A DNA stretch of 64,000 nt. Source: Arthrobacter sp. zg-Y20. Lineage in GTDB: Bacteria; Actinomycetota; Actinomycetes; Actinomycetales; Micrococcaceae. The translations under genes were made by a program, and so were the position numbers. Below are positions 19,587 through 29,306 of this stretch, piece after piece. The DNA is taken from positions 2,418,001-2,482,000 of the forward strand of contig NZ_CP126241.1 of the NCBI RefSeq assembly GCF_030142075.1, read 5' to 3'. Within the stretch, counting starts at the first letter, position 1; every line of letters begins with the position of its first letter. Under the pieces are notes generated by a model. That model saw only the letters and a program-made list of their open reading frames with translations. It was not told the origin of the DNA and did not search any database.

Positions 19587-20524
19587 GGCAACATTCTTTC
19601 GGTAGGGGATGCCATAGGTTCTGGTTCGGCGGCCGCACGCCGGATGGCCGACGTCGCCCGCGGGCGTCCATTGAGGTCGGGGTGGGAACGCACGTCCGTC
19701 CACGCGGGATCGGCCGCAAGCCGGCGGGCAATGTCATGGGCCTGCACTTCGGCATGCTCCATTACGAAATAGCCGCCGGGAACGAGCAGCCGCGCCGCAG
19801 TACGGGCGGCCGCCATGGGCAGTTCCATCCCGTCCGCTCCCCCGCCGTACAGGGCCATGGCCGGATCATGCTCGGCGGCTTCCGGCTCGTTGGGTACGGC
19901 GTCGGCGGGAATGTACGGCGGGTTGGATACCACCACGTCAAAGGAGCCGTTGTGGCCCGGCAGCGCATCGCGCAGGTCGCCCTGGACCAGCCGAACACCC
20001 AGCGGTGCCAGGTTCCGCTCGGCCCAGGCAAACGCCAGCGGGCTGAGCTCGACGGCGTGGACCTCGGCGCCGGGCACCTCGGAGGCCACCGCCGCGGCGA
20101 TGGCACCGGAGCCCGTGCCCAGGTCCACCACCTTGGCACCAGCGGCGCGGCGGGCGGCATCGATGGCCAACTGCGCCACGGTCTCCGTCTCGGGGCGGGG
20201 CACAAAGACCCCGGGCCCCACGGCCAGTTCCAGATAGCGGAAGTGGGCCTTTCCGGTGATGTGCTGCAATGGCACCCGTGCGGCACGCTCAGCCACGAGG
20301 TCGGCGTAGCCGGCCGGTGTGGGAGCATCCGTAAAGGCCAAGGCACGCACACGGCCGGCGGTCTTGCCCAGCAGGTGCGCGGCAAGCAGTTCAGCATCCA
20401 CCCGGGGCGACGGGACCCCCGCGGCTGCCAGCACCGCCGCGGCGGCCCGCAGGGCTTCGGCCAGTAGGGGTTCGGCGCCGTCCCGGGTGTCCGGCACGGG
20501 CTGAGGCTGGTTAGCTTTCGTCAC
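19583..20524 (-). CDS. prmC: Peptide chain release factor N5-glutamine methyltransferase
   Basis: 313 residues from GTG 20524. Methylates the Gln of the GGQ motif in release factors. The helical N-terminal domain is followed by [15 protein letters not shown], the SAM-binding [28 protein letters not shown] and the catalytic NPPYI near residue 200. The start overlaps prfA by 14 bases; an ATG at 20551 is also open. Its substrate, RF1, is encoded directly upstream in the same unit, as in most bacteria. Confidence 0.93.
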   Translation of the reverse strand: MTKANQPQPVPDTRDGAEPLLAEALRAAAAVLAAAGVPSPRVDAELLAAHLLGKTAGRVRALAFTDAPTPAGYADLVAERAARVPLQHITGKAHFRYLELAVGPGVFVPRPETETVAQLAIDAARRAAGAKVVDLGTGSGAIAAAVASEVPGAEVHAVELSPLAFAWAERNLAPLGVRLVQGDLRDALPGHNGSFDVVVSNPPYIPADAVPNEPEAAEHDPAMALYGGGADGMELPMAAARTAARLLVPGGYFVMEHAEVQAHDIARRLAADPAWTDVRSHPDLNGRPRATSAIRRAAAEPEPMASPTERMLP

Positions 20525-21590
20525 CGATGGCGTCCAGACGGGCCTGTTCATCCATTTCGATGGCGGCCTGCACCACGGCCTCCAGCTCACCGTTCAGCAC
20601 GGTGTCCAGGTTGTAGGCCTTGTAGCCGGTGCGGTGATCCACAATCCGGTTTTCCGGATAGTTGTAGGTACGGATGCGCTCGGAGCGGTCCATGGTGCGG
20701 ATCTGCGACTTCCGGATGTCCGAGTTGGCGGCGTCGATCTTCTCCTGCTCGTGCGCCAGGATGCGGGAGCGGAGCACGCGCATGGCTGCTTCACGGTTCT
20801 GCAGCTGCGACTTCTCGTTCTGCATGGCCACCACAATGCCGGTGGGCAGGTGGGTGATGCGCACGGCGGAGTCGGTGGTGTTCACCGACTGGCCGCCCGG
20901 GCCGGAGGAGCGGTAGACGTCGATCTTCAGGTCGTTCTGGTTGATCTCGACCTCTTCGGGCTCATCCACTTCCGGCAGCACCAGCACGCCGGCGGCCGAG
21001 GTGTGGATCCGGCCCTGCGACTCGGTGACGGGAACGCGCTGGACGCGGTGGACACCGCCTTCATACTTCAGGCGGGCGTAGACACCCTCGGCCGGGTCGT
21101 TGGAGTTCCCCTTGATGGCCATGGATACATCCTTGTAGCCGCCGAGGTCCGACTCGGTGGCGGAGATGATCTCGGTGCGCCAGCCGCGGTGCTCGGCGTA
21201 GCGGGTGTACATGCGCAGCAGGTCGCCGGCGAAGAGAGCAGCTTCGTCGCCGCCCTCACCGCCCTTGACCTCGATGATGACGTCGCGGCCGTCATTGGGG
21301 TCACGCGGAATCAGCAGGCGGCGCAGCTTTTCCTGGGCGTCGGCCAGCTGGTCCTTCAGGACGGGAACCTCGGCGGCGAACTCCGGATCCTCATCCGCCA
21401 TCTCGGATGCTGCGGCCAGATCGTCCTCGAGTCCGTGCCACCGGTTGTAGGCATCCACGATCCGGCTCAGCTCGGCGTAGCGGCGGCCCAGCCGGCGGGC
21501 CAGGCCCTGGTCCGCGTGCACTGCCGGATCGGAGAGGCGCAGCTGGAGTTCTGCGTGCTCATCCAACAGACCCTGAATGGACTCAAACAT
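20511..21590 (-). CDS. prfA: Peptide chain release factor 1
   Basis: 359 residues from ATG 21590 (AGAGGAA nine bases upstream). Recognises UAA and UAG. The recognition motif is PVT (in [18 protein letters not shown]; PxT type of RF1), and the catalytic [10 protein letters not shown] lies near residue 232. A longer frame from 21623 would include the ribosome site. The gene sits between rho and prmC; the 157 bases between it and rho contain no rpmE gene, unlike the mycobacterial order rho-rpmE-prfA. Confidence 0.96.
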   Translation of the reverse strand: MFESIQGLLDEHAELQLRLSDPAVHADQGLARRLGRRYAELSRIVDAYNRWHGLEDDLAAASEMADEDPEFAAEVPVLKDQLADAQEKLRRLLIPRDPNDGRDVIIEVKGGEGGDEAALFAGDLLRMYTRYAEHRGWRTEIISATESDLGGYKDVSMAIKGNSNDPAEGVYARLKYEGGVHRVQRVPVTESQGRIHTSAAGVLVLPEVDEPEEVEINQNDLKIDVYRSSGPGGQSVNTTDSAVRITHLPTGIVVAMQNEKSQLQNREAAMRVLRSRILAHEQEKIDAANSDIRKSQIRTMDRSERIRTYNYPENRIVDHRTGYKAYNLDTVLNGELEAVVQAAIEMDEQARLDAIGDES

Positions 21591-21747
21591 GTTTTCGGTT
21601 CCTCTTTCGACTGTGTTTCCCACAGGCAGTTTATCGGCCTGCAGGGGATCCCGTGCTCCGGTGGCTGCACCGGGTTAACGGACAAGCCGCCCAGGCCCGG
21701 GCCCCGGCTGGTGCCGGGACCCGAGCATGAGCGGCTCGATAAGGCAG

Positions 21748-23994
21748 CTAGTCGTCCTTGCTGCCCAGGGTGGTTTTCTGGATCTGCATCAGGAATTCCA
21801 CGTTGGACTGCGTTTCCTTGATCTTGCCGGTCAGCAGTTCCAGCGCCTGCTGGGTATCCAGGCCGGAGAGGACGCGGCGCAGCTTCCACATGATCTTGAC
21901 TTCATCAGGAGACAGCAGGTTCTCTTCGCGGCGGGTACCCGAGGCGTTGACATCAACGGCCGGGAAGATGCGCTTGTCCGCAAGGTTGCGGGACAGACGC
22001 AGTTCCATATTGCCGGTTCCCTTGAACTCTTCGAAGATGACCTCGTCCATCTTGGAGCCGGTCTCCACCAGGGCCGTGGCCAGGATGGTCAATGACCCGC
22101 CGTTTTCGATGTTGCGGGCAGCACCGAAGAAACGCTTGGGCGGGTACAGGGCGGAGGAGTCCACGCCGCCGGAGAGGATACGGCCCGACGCCGGAGCGGC
22201 CAGGTTGTAGGCACGGCCCAGGCGGGTCATGGAGTCCAGCAGCACAACAACGTCGTTGCCCATTTCCACCAGGCGCTTGGCGCGCTCAATGGCGAGCTCT
22301 GCCACGGTGGTGTGGTCATCGGCGGGACGGTCGAAGGTGGAGGCGATGACCTCACCCTTCACCGTGCGCTGCATATCGGTGACTTCTTCGGGACGTTCGT
22401 CAACCAGGACCATCATCAGGTGGACTTCAGGGTTGTTGATGGTGATCGCGTTGGCGATGGACTGCAGGATGAGCGTCTTGCCGGCCTTCGGCGGCGAGAC
22501 GATCAGGCCGCGCTGGCCCTTGCCGATCGGTGCCACGAGGTCGATGACGCGCGGGCCGATCACCTTGGCGGAAGTCTCGAGGCGCAGGCGCTCGGAGGGG
22601 TACAGCGGAACCAGCTTGGAGAAGTCCACGCGGTCCTTGTTGTCCTCGGCGGGCTTGCCGTTGACCGAGGTCAGGCGCACCAGTGCGTTGAACTTCTGAC
22701 GCTGGTTGCCGCCCTGGTTTTCACCTTCGCGGGGAGCGCGGATGGCGCCAACCACGGCGTCGCCCTTGCGCAGGTTGTACTTCTTGACCTGGGCCAGGGA
22801 AACGTACACGTCGTTCGGGCCCGGGAGGTAGCCGGAGGTACGCACGAAGGCGTAGTTTTCCAGCACATCCAGGATGCCGGCGACGGGCAGCAGCACGTCG
22901 TCCTCAGTGACCTCGACGTCGTCAACCTCGGGGTTCTGGTTGCGGTTGCGGCGGCGTTCGTTGCGGTCGCGGAAACGGTCGTTGCGGTCGCCGCGGTCGT
23001 TGCGGTCATTCCGGTTGCGGTTGCGGCGGTTGCGGCCGCGTCCGTTCTCTTCGTTGTCATCGCGGTTGTTGTCGCGGTCGCGGTTGTTCTCGCGGTTGCC
23101 GTTGTTGTCACGGTTGCCGTTGTTGTCACGGTTGCCGTTGTTGTCACGGCTGCCGTTCTCACGGTTGTTGTCGCGGTTCTCGCGGTTGCCGTTGTCGCGG
23201 TTTTCGCGGTTGCCGTTCTCGCGGTTTTCGCGGTTGCCGTTCTCGCGGTTTTCGCGGTTGCCGTTTTCGCGGTTGTTGTCGCGGTCGCGGGTGCGGCGTT
23301 CGCGGCGCTCTCCGCGCTCGTCGTCGGAGCGGGTCTCAGCGTTATTGGAAGATCCGTTGCTGGAAGCTCCGTTGCCCTCGGCCCGCTTCTCGCCTGCATC
23401 CGGTGCCTCCGCACCGTTGGAGGAAGCACCGTTGGAGGAGGCACCGTTGGAGGAGGCGTTGGTCTCACCGCTGTCGCTGCGGCGGTTGCGCGTGCGGCGG
23501 TTGCCGCGCTCACGCTGGTTCTCGTCGCGGGCCGGACGGCCGTTGTCGGCTGCTTCGGTGGTTTCAGCCTGCTGGGGTGCCTGCTGGGCCGGTGCCTCTG
23601 CCGGAGCTTCGGCCGGTGCGGAGGTGACTACACCGTCACTGGCGGCACGCCGGTTGCGGTTCCGGGTACGTGCCGGGCGCTCAGCGGCCTGCTCCTGTGC
23701 AGCGGGAGCCGAAGCTTCCGGTGCGGTCACGGCACCCTTGGCAGCGTCATCGCCGGCCCGGGATTCGCGCACGGGGCGGTCGGCCACTGCACCGCCGCGC
23801 TGGTGGTTGGAAATGGCCGTAACCAAGTCCCCCTTGCGCATCCGGGAGCCGCCGGTGATGCCGAGCTGGCCGGCAAGTGCCTGGAGCTGTGCGAGCTTAA
23901 GGCCTGCAAGGCCTGCACTCTTTGAAGTGTTCTCGCCGGCGGAGCCGGCGGATACGGATTCCACGCCTGCAGTCAGGCTGGTGGTGTCTGTCAC
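21748..23994 (-). CDS. rho: Transcription termination factor Rho with long disordered insertion
   Basis: 748 residues from GTG 23994 (GGAAGGA ribosome site). RNA-dependent hexameric helicase that terminates transcription. The N-terminal helix-extension-helix (LAGLKLAQLQALAGQLGITGGSRMRKGDLVTAI) is followed by about 250 residues rich in Ala/Pro, then Arg/Asn/Asp/Glu with RENGNRENRENG-type repeats (about 235-305). Then comes the RNA-binding cold-shock-like domain from about 363 (GILDVLENYAFVRTSGYLPGPNDVYVSL) and the ATPase with P-loop PPKAGKT near 500 and Q/R-loop region. Insertions like this are known in Micrococcus luteus and other high-GC actinobacterial Rho proteins, where they add RNA affinity. 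Confidence 0.96.
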   Translation of the reverse strand: MTDTTSLTAGVESVSAGSAGENTSKSAGLAGLKLAQLQALAGQLGITGGSRMRKGDLVTAISNHQRGGAVADRPVRESRAGDDAAKGAVTAPEASAPAAQEQAAERPARTRNRNRRAASDGVVTSAPAEAPAEAPAQQAPQQAETTEAADNGRPARDENQRERGNRRTRNRRSDSGETNASSNGASSNGASSNGAEAPDAGEKRAEGNGASSNGSSNNAETRSDDERGERRERRTRDRDNNRENGNRENRENGNRENRENGNRENRDNGNRENRDNNRENGSRDNNGNRDNNGNRDNNGNRENNRDRDNNRDDNEENGRGRNRRNRNRNDRNDRGDRNDRFRDRNERRRNRNQNPEVDDVEVTEDDVLLPVAGILDVLENYAFVRTSGYLPGPNDVYVSLAQVKKYNLRKGDAVVGAIRAPREGENQGGNQRQKFNALVRLTSVNGKPAEDNKDRVDFSKLVPLYPSERLRLETSAKVIGPRVIDLVAPIGKGQRGLIVSPPKAGKTLILQSIANAITINNPEVHLMMVLVDERPEEVTDMQRTVKGEVIASTFDRPADDHTTVAELAIERAKRLVEMGNDVVVLLDSMTRLGRAYNLAAPASGRILSGGVDSSALYPPKRFFGAARNIENGGSLTILATALVETGSKMDEVIFEEFKGTGNMELRLSRNLADKRIFPAVDVNASGTRREENLLSPDEVKIMWKLRRVLSGLDTQQALELLTGKIKETQSNVEFLMQIQKTTLGSKDD
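23094..23275. repeat. Tandem repeats inside the Rho insertion
   Basis: Three exact 18-bp units GGTTGCCGTTGTTGTCAC lie at 23094-23147, then variants, then 24-bp units built from GGTTGCCGTTCTCGCGG and TTTTCGC through about 23275. All periods are multiples of three, so the coding frame is kept. They encode NRDNNG and NRENRENG units on the minus strand. Confidence 0.9.
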
Positions 23995-24359
23995 GAAGGA
24001 TCCTTCCCCCTCGTCGGGCGGTCCGGCGCATTGCCGGCCGCGGTGATTGGCCCTGGGCCCATGGTCAGACATTGGGCCAGGGTTCGCCTGCTTCCGGCAA
24101 GGGCCGGAGAAGGGCGAATCTGCTGGGTGCCTTTTAAGAAGAATCCACGCGGAGTTTGGCCAGCGTTGCTGCCGAACACGCGGCATTCAGTGGGACGCGC
24201 CGCTTCTTGGCGGTTCCGGATGAAGGCTACACCGAAGACTGTGCCTCCGCTGGTCAGGCAATTGAATCGACAACCAGCCGGTACGGGTGCAACTGCACCT
24301 GACGGCGGCAAGGTGTTTTCAACGAAAGCCCGGGGCGGCCCAACAAATCTGTTACCCAG

Positions 24360-24388
24360 GTCATATTTGAAACCCAGATCACAATCCA
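24360..24388 (-). promoter_or_regulatory. Candidate promoter of rho
   Basis: On the minus strand TGGATT and TATGAC are separated by 17 bases. Transcription from here would give a leader of about 355 bases before the rho GTG. Bases 23995-24423 contain no credible gene; an open frame there has no family features. Long leaders that allow Rho to end its own transcript early are known in other bacteria; this is the likely use of the gap, but it is an inference. Confidence 0.3.
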
Positions 24389-24423
24389 GATGGACGGCCG
24401 TGCCGGCGGGAGCACTAGAACGG

Positions 24424-25419
24424 TTAGTACCGCTGGTGCACTTCCACTCTAGCACCATCTCGCTGAACGCCAAGACTGAGAACACGCCACTTTTCGCGGC
24501 TTCCTGCGGCAAGCAGATGTTCCGTGATGAGTCCCTCCGCTTCGCGCGCCTCCGCAACCCCGGCGGCCAGGCACAGCACCGTGGGGCCGGCCCCGGAGAT
24601 CACAGCTGCGAAGCCAGCTGCGCGCAGGGACGCCATCAATTCCGCGCTGGGGAGCATGGCCGGGGCCCGGAACGACTGGTGCAGTTCGTCGCGGGTTCCC
24701 TCCAGCAGCAGTGACGGGTCATGGGTCAGGGCGTGGACCAGCAGGGCAGCACGCCCTGAGTTTGCTGCGGCAATGCGGTGCGGAACGCTGGCGGGCAGCA
24801 GCCCGCGGGCGCTTGCGGTGGACAGTTCAGTGGCCGGAATGGCTGCCACCGGCACAACGTCCGGGTGCACCGACGCACGGGCGGAACGGAAGCGTCCGCC
24901 CGTTTCCCAGGAGATCGCGAGGTCGCCGGCCAGGGCCGGCGCCACATTGTCCGGATGGCCTTCCAGCGCCGAGCAGGCGTGCAGCAGGCCCGCGGCATCC
25001 AACCGCGCCTCCGCGGGAAGCAGGGTGTTGGCAGCCAGCACGCCGGACACGATCGCCGACGCCGAGGAGCCCAGGCCGCGTCCGTGCGGAATGGCGTTAG
25101 CTGCGCTCAGGTGCAGCCCCGGAGCCGTGTATCCGGCGGCGGCCAGGGTGGAGAGCAGGGCCCGGACCACCAGGTGGGAGGAATCCAGCGGCACGTTTCC
25201 GGCGCCCTCCCCCGCCACTTCGACGAGGATGCCCTCCTCCTCGACCGTGCGGACCCGTACGGTGTCATGGAGGCCCAGGGCCAGGCCCAGGGAGTCGAAC
25301 CCCGGACCGAGGTTGGCGCTGGTCGCCGGCACCCTGACGCTGATGTCCTGGCCCGGAGTCACCGGCCGGGACGGCGTCCGGGCACCGGCGAGACCGGCAC
25401 CGGGCAGCTCCACCTGCAC
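24424..25419 (-). CDS. thrB: Homoserine kinase
   Basis: 331 residues from GTG 25419, nine bases after the thrC stop. GHMP-kinase family: VPATSANLGPGFDSLGLAL (about 30-48), the ATP-binding PHGRGLGSSASAIVSG (111-126) and the C-terminal AVISGAGPTVLCLA. It phosphorylates homoserine to O-phosphohomoserine, the substrate of ThrC. The frame is open further upstream into thrC, but those residues are out-of-frame thrC sequence. Last gene of hom-thrC-thrB. Confidence 0.93.
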   Translation of the reverse strand: MQVELPGAGLAGARTPSRPVTPGQDISVRVPATSANLGPGFDSLGLALGLHDTVRVRTVEEEGILVEVAGEGAGNVPLDSSHLVVRALLSTLAAAGYTAPGLHLSAANAIPHGRGLGSSASAIVSGVLAANTLLPAEARLDAAGLLHACSALEGHPDNVAPALAGDLAISWETGGRFRSARASVHPDVVPVAAIPATELSTASARGLLPASVPHRIAAANSGRAALLVHALTHDPSLLLEGTRDELHQSFRAPAMLPSAELMASLRAAGFAAVISGAGPTVLCLAAGVAEAREAEGLITEHLLAAGSREKWRVLSLGVQRDGARVEVHQRY

Positions 25420-25427
25420 GCGCGTAC

Positions 25428-26555
25428 CTACTTTCCGGAGGCTGCCGGGGCAGCCGCTTCCAGGCCCAGCGCGGCGGCCACGCTGACGACGTCGAAATCC
25501 ACCTTGGTGGGCTCGACGTCGGAACCGTCTGCGGTGCGCAGGGCCCACTGCGGGTCCTTCAGGCCGTGCCCGGTAACCGTAATGACGATGGTTTTGCCGG
25601 CGGGAACTTCGCCAGCGGCGTGCTTCTTGAGCAGCCCTGCCACACCCGCAGCAGAGGCCGGTTCCACAAACACGCCTTCGCGTGCGGAAAGCCAGCGGTG
25701 CGCTTCCAGGATTTCGGTGTCGGTGACGGCCTCGATCAGCCCGCCGGATTCATCGCGTGCGGCAATGGCTGCATCCCAGGACGCCGGGTTGCCGATCCGG
25801 ATGGCGGTGGCAATGGTGTCGGGATCGCTGACCGGGTGCCCCTTCACCAGGGGCGAAGCGCCCTCGGCCTGGAATCCCCACATGTGCGGCGTCTTGCTGG
25901 CCACCGGCGCGAGTTCCTCGCCGGCAACGTTCGTGTAAGGCGCGGCGTACTCGGAGTAACCCTTCCAATACGCGGTGATGTTCCCGGCGTTGCCCACCGG
26001 CAGCAGATGGTAGTCCGGGGCGTCCCCAAGCGCGTCCACCACTTCGAAGGACGCGGTTTTCTGGCCTTCGATGCGTGCCGGGTTTACCGAGTTCACCAGG
26101 AACACCGGGTAGGCCTCGGCGAGCTTGCGCGCCACTTCCAGGCAGTTGTCGAAGTTGCCGCGCACCTGCAGCAGCTGCGCGCCGTGGGCAATGGCCTGGC
26201 TGAGCTTGCCCATGGAAATCTTGCCGTCCGGGACCAGCACGGCACAGGTGATGCCGGCCTGCGTGGCGTAGGCGGCGGCCGAGGCGCTGGTGTTGCCCGT
26301 GGAGGCGCACACCACGGCCTTGGCACCGGATTCAACGGCGGCGGTCATGGCCATGGTCATCCCGCGGTCCTTGAACGAGCCGGTGGGATTCATCCCTTCA
26401 ACCTTGAGGTAGACCGTGGATCCGGTCAGCTCCGAGAGGGCCTTGGCATGAACCAGCGGCGTGCCGCCTTCACCCAGGGTGATGACTTCGGTGCTGTCGG
26501 TGACCGGCAGCCGGTCGGCGTATTCGCGGACAACGCCGCTCCATTGGTGAGCCAC
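25428..26555 (-). CDS. thrC: Threonine synthase
   Basis: 375 residues from GTG 26555 with AAGGAG eight bases upstream. PLP enzyme of fold type II that turns O-phosphohomoserine into threonine. The PLP lysine is K62 in [11 protein letters not shown]; the phosphate-binding Gly-rich loop is [17 protein letters not shown] (about 185), and [13 protein letters not shown] near 340. It begins three bases after hom and has the length of the short, actinobacterial type. Confidence 0.95.
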   Translation of the reverse strand: MAHQWSGVVREYADRLPVTDSTEVITLGEGGTPLVHAKALSELTGSTVYLKVEGMNPTGSFKDRGMTMAMTAAVESGAKAVVCASTGNTSASAAAYATQAGITCAVLVPDGKISMGKLSQAIAHGAQLLQVRGNFDNCLEVARKLAEAYPVFLVNSVNPARIEGQKTASFEVVDALGDAPDYHLLPVGNAGNITAYWKGYSEYAAPYTNVAGEELAPVASKTPHMWGFQAEGASPLVKGHPVSDPDTIATAIRIGNPASWDAAIAARDESGGLIEAVTDTEILEAHRWLSAREGVFVEPASAAGVAGLLKKHAAGEVPAGKTIVITVTGHGLKDPQWALRTADGSDVEPTKVDFDVVSVAAALGLEAAAPAASGK

Positions 26556-26558
26556 GGC

Positions 26559-27854
26559 TCAAACTCCTTCTACCCGCAGGACGGATTTAACGTTCGTGAT
26601 GACGTCAAGGTCCTTGATGGCCTCAACGGTGGCCGCCAGGGCGGCCTCGGAAGCACGGTGCGTGACGAAACGCAGTTCGGCGCTGGCCCCTTCACCGTGG
26701 ATGGTCTGGCGCATGGTCTCAATGGAGACGCCGTGTTCGGAGAAAACCCGGGCGACGGCGGCCAGCACGCCCGGCTGGTCCGCCACCTCCAGGCCAATGG
26801 AGTAGCTGGTGGTGACTTTCTGAAGCGGCAGTGCCGGCAGGTGTCCGGAAGGCCGGCCGGCGGGAACGGGTCCGCCCAGGACCAGCCGCCGTGCCGCCGT
26901 CACCACATCACCCATCACGGCCGATGCAGTGGGTGCGCCGCCGGCGCCCTGGCCGTAGAACATCAGTTCCCCGGCGTTCTCGGCCTCGACGAACACGGCG
27001 TTGAAGGCTCCGTGCACGGCGGCCAGCGGATGACGGCGCGGCAGCAGGGTGGGATGCACCCGTACGCTCACGCCCTCGGTGCCGTCATCGTCGGCGAACC
27101 TTTCGGCGATGGCCAGCAACTTGATGACGAACCCGGCGTCCTGCGCCGCACTGATGTCTTCGGCCGTCACGGAGCTGATGCCCTCGCAGGACACGGCGGA
27201 AAGGTCAAAGCCGGTGTGGAAGGCCAGGGAGGCAAGGATGGCACCCTTCGCGGCAGCGTCATGCCCCTCCACATCGGCGGTGGGATCCGCCTCCGCGTAC
27301 CCGAGCCGCTGGGCGTCGGCCAGCGCGTCGGCGAACTGCGCGCCGGTGGAATCCATGGCGTCCAGGATGTAGTTGGTGGTGCCGTTGACAATTCCCATCA
27401 CCTTGGTGATCCGGTCCCCGGCCAGGCTGTCCCGGATGGGGCGCAGGATCGGGATGGCTCCGGCCACTGCCGCTTCATAGGAGAGCTGGACGCCGGCGGC
27501 GTCGGCCTTCTCGTACAGCGCAGCGCCGTCCGCGGCGAGCAGGGCCTTGTTGCCGGTGACCACGGCGGCGCCGTTGCCCAGGGCGTGCATAATCAGGGTG
27601 CGGGCCGGCTCGATCCCGCCTATCAACTCGATCACGATGTCCGCGCCAGCCACCAGTGTCTCGGCGTCGGTGGTGAACAGGTCCGCGGGCAGCTCCACGT
27701 CGCGGGACGCGTCCGGGTTGCGGACGGCAATGCCGGCCAGCTCCAGCCGGGCGCCGAGGCGGGCGGTGAGGTCGGCCGCGTCATCGATGAGGATCCGGGC
27801 GACCTGCGATCCCACGTTTCCGCATCCCAGCAGGGCCACTTTCAGGGTCTTCAT
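26559..27854 (-). CDS. hom: Homoserine dehydrogenase
   Basis: 431 residues from ATG 27854. NAD(P)-dependent reduction of aspartate semialdehyde to homoserine. The Rossmann motif VALLGCGNVG is at residues 6-15; the catalytic domain has LGYAEADPTADVEGHDAAAKGAIL with the Asp-Lys pair. A C-terminal ACT domain (SIGLEVADQPGVLAAVARVFSEHGVSIETMRQ, from about 350) is present and is the usual site for threonine feedback. A TTG four codons upstream overlaps the GAGGAG ribosome site and is less likely. lysA ends 24 bases upstream. Confidence 0.95.
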   Translation of the reverse strand: MKTLKVALLGCGNVGSQVARILIDDAADLTARLGARLELAGIAVRNPDASRDVELPADLFTTDAETLVAGADIVIELIGGIEPARTLIMHALGNGAAVVTGNKALLAADGAALYEKADAAGVQLSYEAAVAGAIPILRPIRDSLAGDRITKVMGIVNGTTNYILDAMDSTGAQFADALADAQRLGYAEADPTADVEGHDAAAKGAILASLAFHTGFDLSAVSCEGISSVTAEDISAAQDAGFVIKLLAIAERFADDDGTEGVSVRVHPTLLPRRHPLAAVHGAFNAVFVEAENAGELMFYGQGAGGAPTASAVMGDVVTAARRLVLGGPVPAGRPSGHLPALPLQKVTTSYSIGLEVADQPGVLAAVARVFSEHGVSIETMRQTIHGEGASAELRFVTHRASEAALAATVEAIKDLDVITNVKSVLRVEGV

Positions 27855-27878
27855 GGTGCGTGCCAACTCCTCTAACGG

Positions 27879-29303
27879 TTAGGAAACGTCGCGTGCCAAC
27901 AGGTCGTCCTCGGTTTCGCCGCGGACAATCAGGCGGGCGGTGCCGTTCCGCACGGCGACTACGGGCGGACGGGCAATGTAGTTGTAGTTGCTCGAAAGCA
28001 CCCAGCAGTAGGCGCCGGTGCCGGGAACGGCCAGCAGGTCCCCGGCCGTGACGTCCCCGGGCAGGTAGGCATCCCGGACCACTATGTCCCCGCTCTCGCA
28101 GTGTTTACCAACCACGCGCGACATAACCGCGTCATCTTTGGAGGCCCGCGAGGCCAGCACGGCGGAGTAGTCGGCGCCGTACAGCACCGGGCGGGCGTTG
28201 TCGCTCATCCCGCCGTCCACGCTGACATAGCGACGCGGCGAGGTGCCGCCGCCGTTCGTGTCCACCCGGACGGTCTTGGTGGTGCCGGTGCGGTACAGCG
28301 TGAACGTGCTCGGGCCCACGATGGCGCGGCCGGGCTCAATCGAGATCCGCGGCACGGCCAGGCCCAGTTCGGCGCAGGTACTGCCGACGACGGCGGCCAT
28401 GGCGTTGGCGATCTCGGCCGGCGGCCGCGGGGCGTCGGCCTCGGTGTAGGCGATGCCGTAGCCGCCGCCCAGGTCCAGCTCCGCCAGTTCGACGCCGTAC
28501 CCCTCCTTCACCTCGGCCAGGAAGCCGAGCAGCCGGCGGGCAGCCAGCTCGAAGCCGGCGGATTCGAAGATCTGCGAGCCAATGTGGCAGTGCACGCCCA
28601 CCAGGTTCACGCCGTCGTGCTTCAGCGCGTTTTCCACGGCGGCCATAGCCGGGGAGCGCCCGTCCAAGTCCGGATCCGCGACCATCGACAGGCCGAACTT
28701 CTGGTCCTCGTGGGCGGTGGCAATGAACTCGTGGGTGGACGCGTGCACTCCCGGGGTCAGGCGCAGCATCACGTTGGCGCGCTCGCCCCGGGAGGCTGCG
28801 AGGTTCCCCAGCAGCTCCAGTTCGCCCAGGCTGTCCACCACGATGCGTCCCAGCTCCATGTCCAGGGCGCGGGTCATTTCAGCCACGGACTTGTTGTTGC
28901 CGTGCAGGCCCAGCTGGCTGCCGTGCAGTCCGGCGCGGCGGGCCACCGCCAGCTCGCCGCCGGAGCAGGTGTCCAGGCGCAGGCCTTCCGAGGAGACCCA
29001 GCGGGCCACCTCGGTGCACAGGAAGGACTTGCCTGCGTAGTAGACGTCCACTCCCCCGCACAGGCCGGCGAACGCGGCGTCGAAGGAGTCCTTGAAGTCC
29101 CGGGCGCGCGCACGGAAGTCATCCTCGGACATCACGAACACCGGGGTGCCGAACTCCCCGGCAATCCGGCTGACCGGGATTCCGGAAATTTCCAGCTCGC
29201 CGCTATCCCCCCGGGCGACGTCGCGTGCCCACATCTGCGGACGCAGGGCATTCGGGTCCTCCGGGTGGCTGAGCCAGGCGGGGGCCAGGGGTGAAGCAGT
29301 CAT
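27879..29303 (-). CDS. lysA: Diaminopimelate decarboxylase
   Basis: 474 residues. PLP enzyme (alanine-racemase-like barrel) making L-lysine from meso-diaminopimelate. The PLP lysine is K92 in VDVYYAGKSFLC; phosphate loop ELDLGGGYGIAY (about 272); EPGRAIVGPS (about 322); the active-site Cys of the partner subunit in KHCESGDIVVRD (about 400). It starts three bases after argS, and hom follows 24 bases later, so argS-lysA-hom-thrC-thrB read as one unit covering aspartate-family amino acids. Confidence 0.96.
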   Translation of the reverse strand: MTASPLAPAWLSHPEDPNALRPQMWARDVARGDSGELEISGIPVSRIAGEFGTPVFVMSEDDFRARARDFKDSFDAAFAGLCGGVDVYYAGKSFLCTEVARWVSSEGLRLDTCSGGELAVARRAGLHGSQLGLHGNNKSVAEMTRALDMELGRIVVDSLGELELLGNLAASRGERANVMLRLTPGVHASTHEFIATAHEDQKFGLSMVADPDLDGRSPAMAAVENALKHDGVNLVGVHCHIGSQIFESAGFELAARRLLGFLAEVKEGYGVELAELDLGGGYGIAYTEADAPRPPAEIANAMAAVVGSTCAELGLAVPRISIEPGRAIVGPSTFTLYRTGTTKTVRVDTNGGGTSPRRYVSVDGGMSDNARPVLYGADYSAVLASRASKDDAVMSRVVGKHCESGDIVVRDAYLPGDVTAGDLLAVPGTGAYCWVLSSNYNYIARPPVVAVRNGTARLIVRGETEDDLLARDVS

Positions 29304-29306
29304 GAG

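Noticed and set aside
22312-23925. 537-codon plus-strand open frame opposite rho, with long Val/Ala runs
   Set aside because: Shadow of the repeat-rich Rho insertion; the hydrophobic runs are the complement of Asn/Asp/Arg codons.
23991-24557. 188-codon minus-strand frame covering the rho leader
   Set aside because: Overlaps the 3' end of thrB and the rho start; composition is not protein-like and no family is recognisable.
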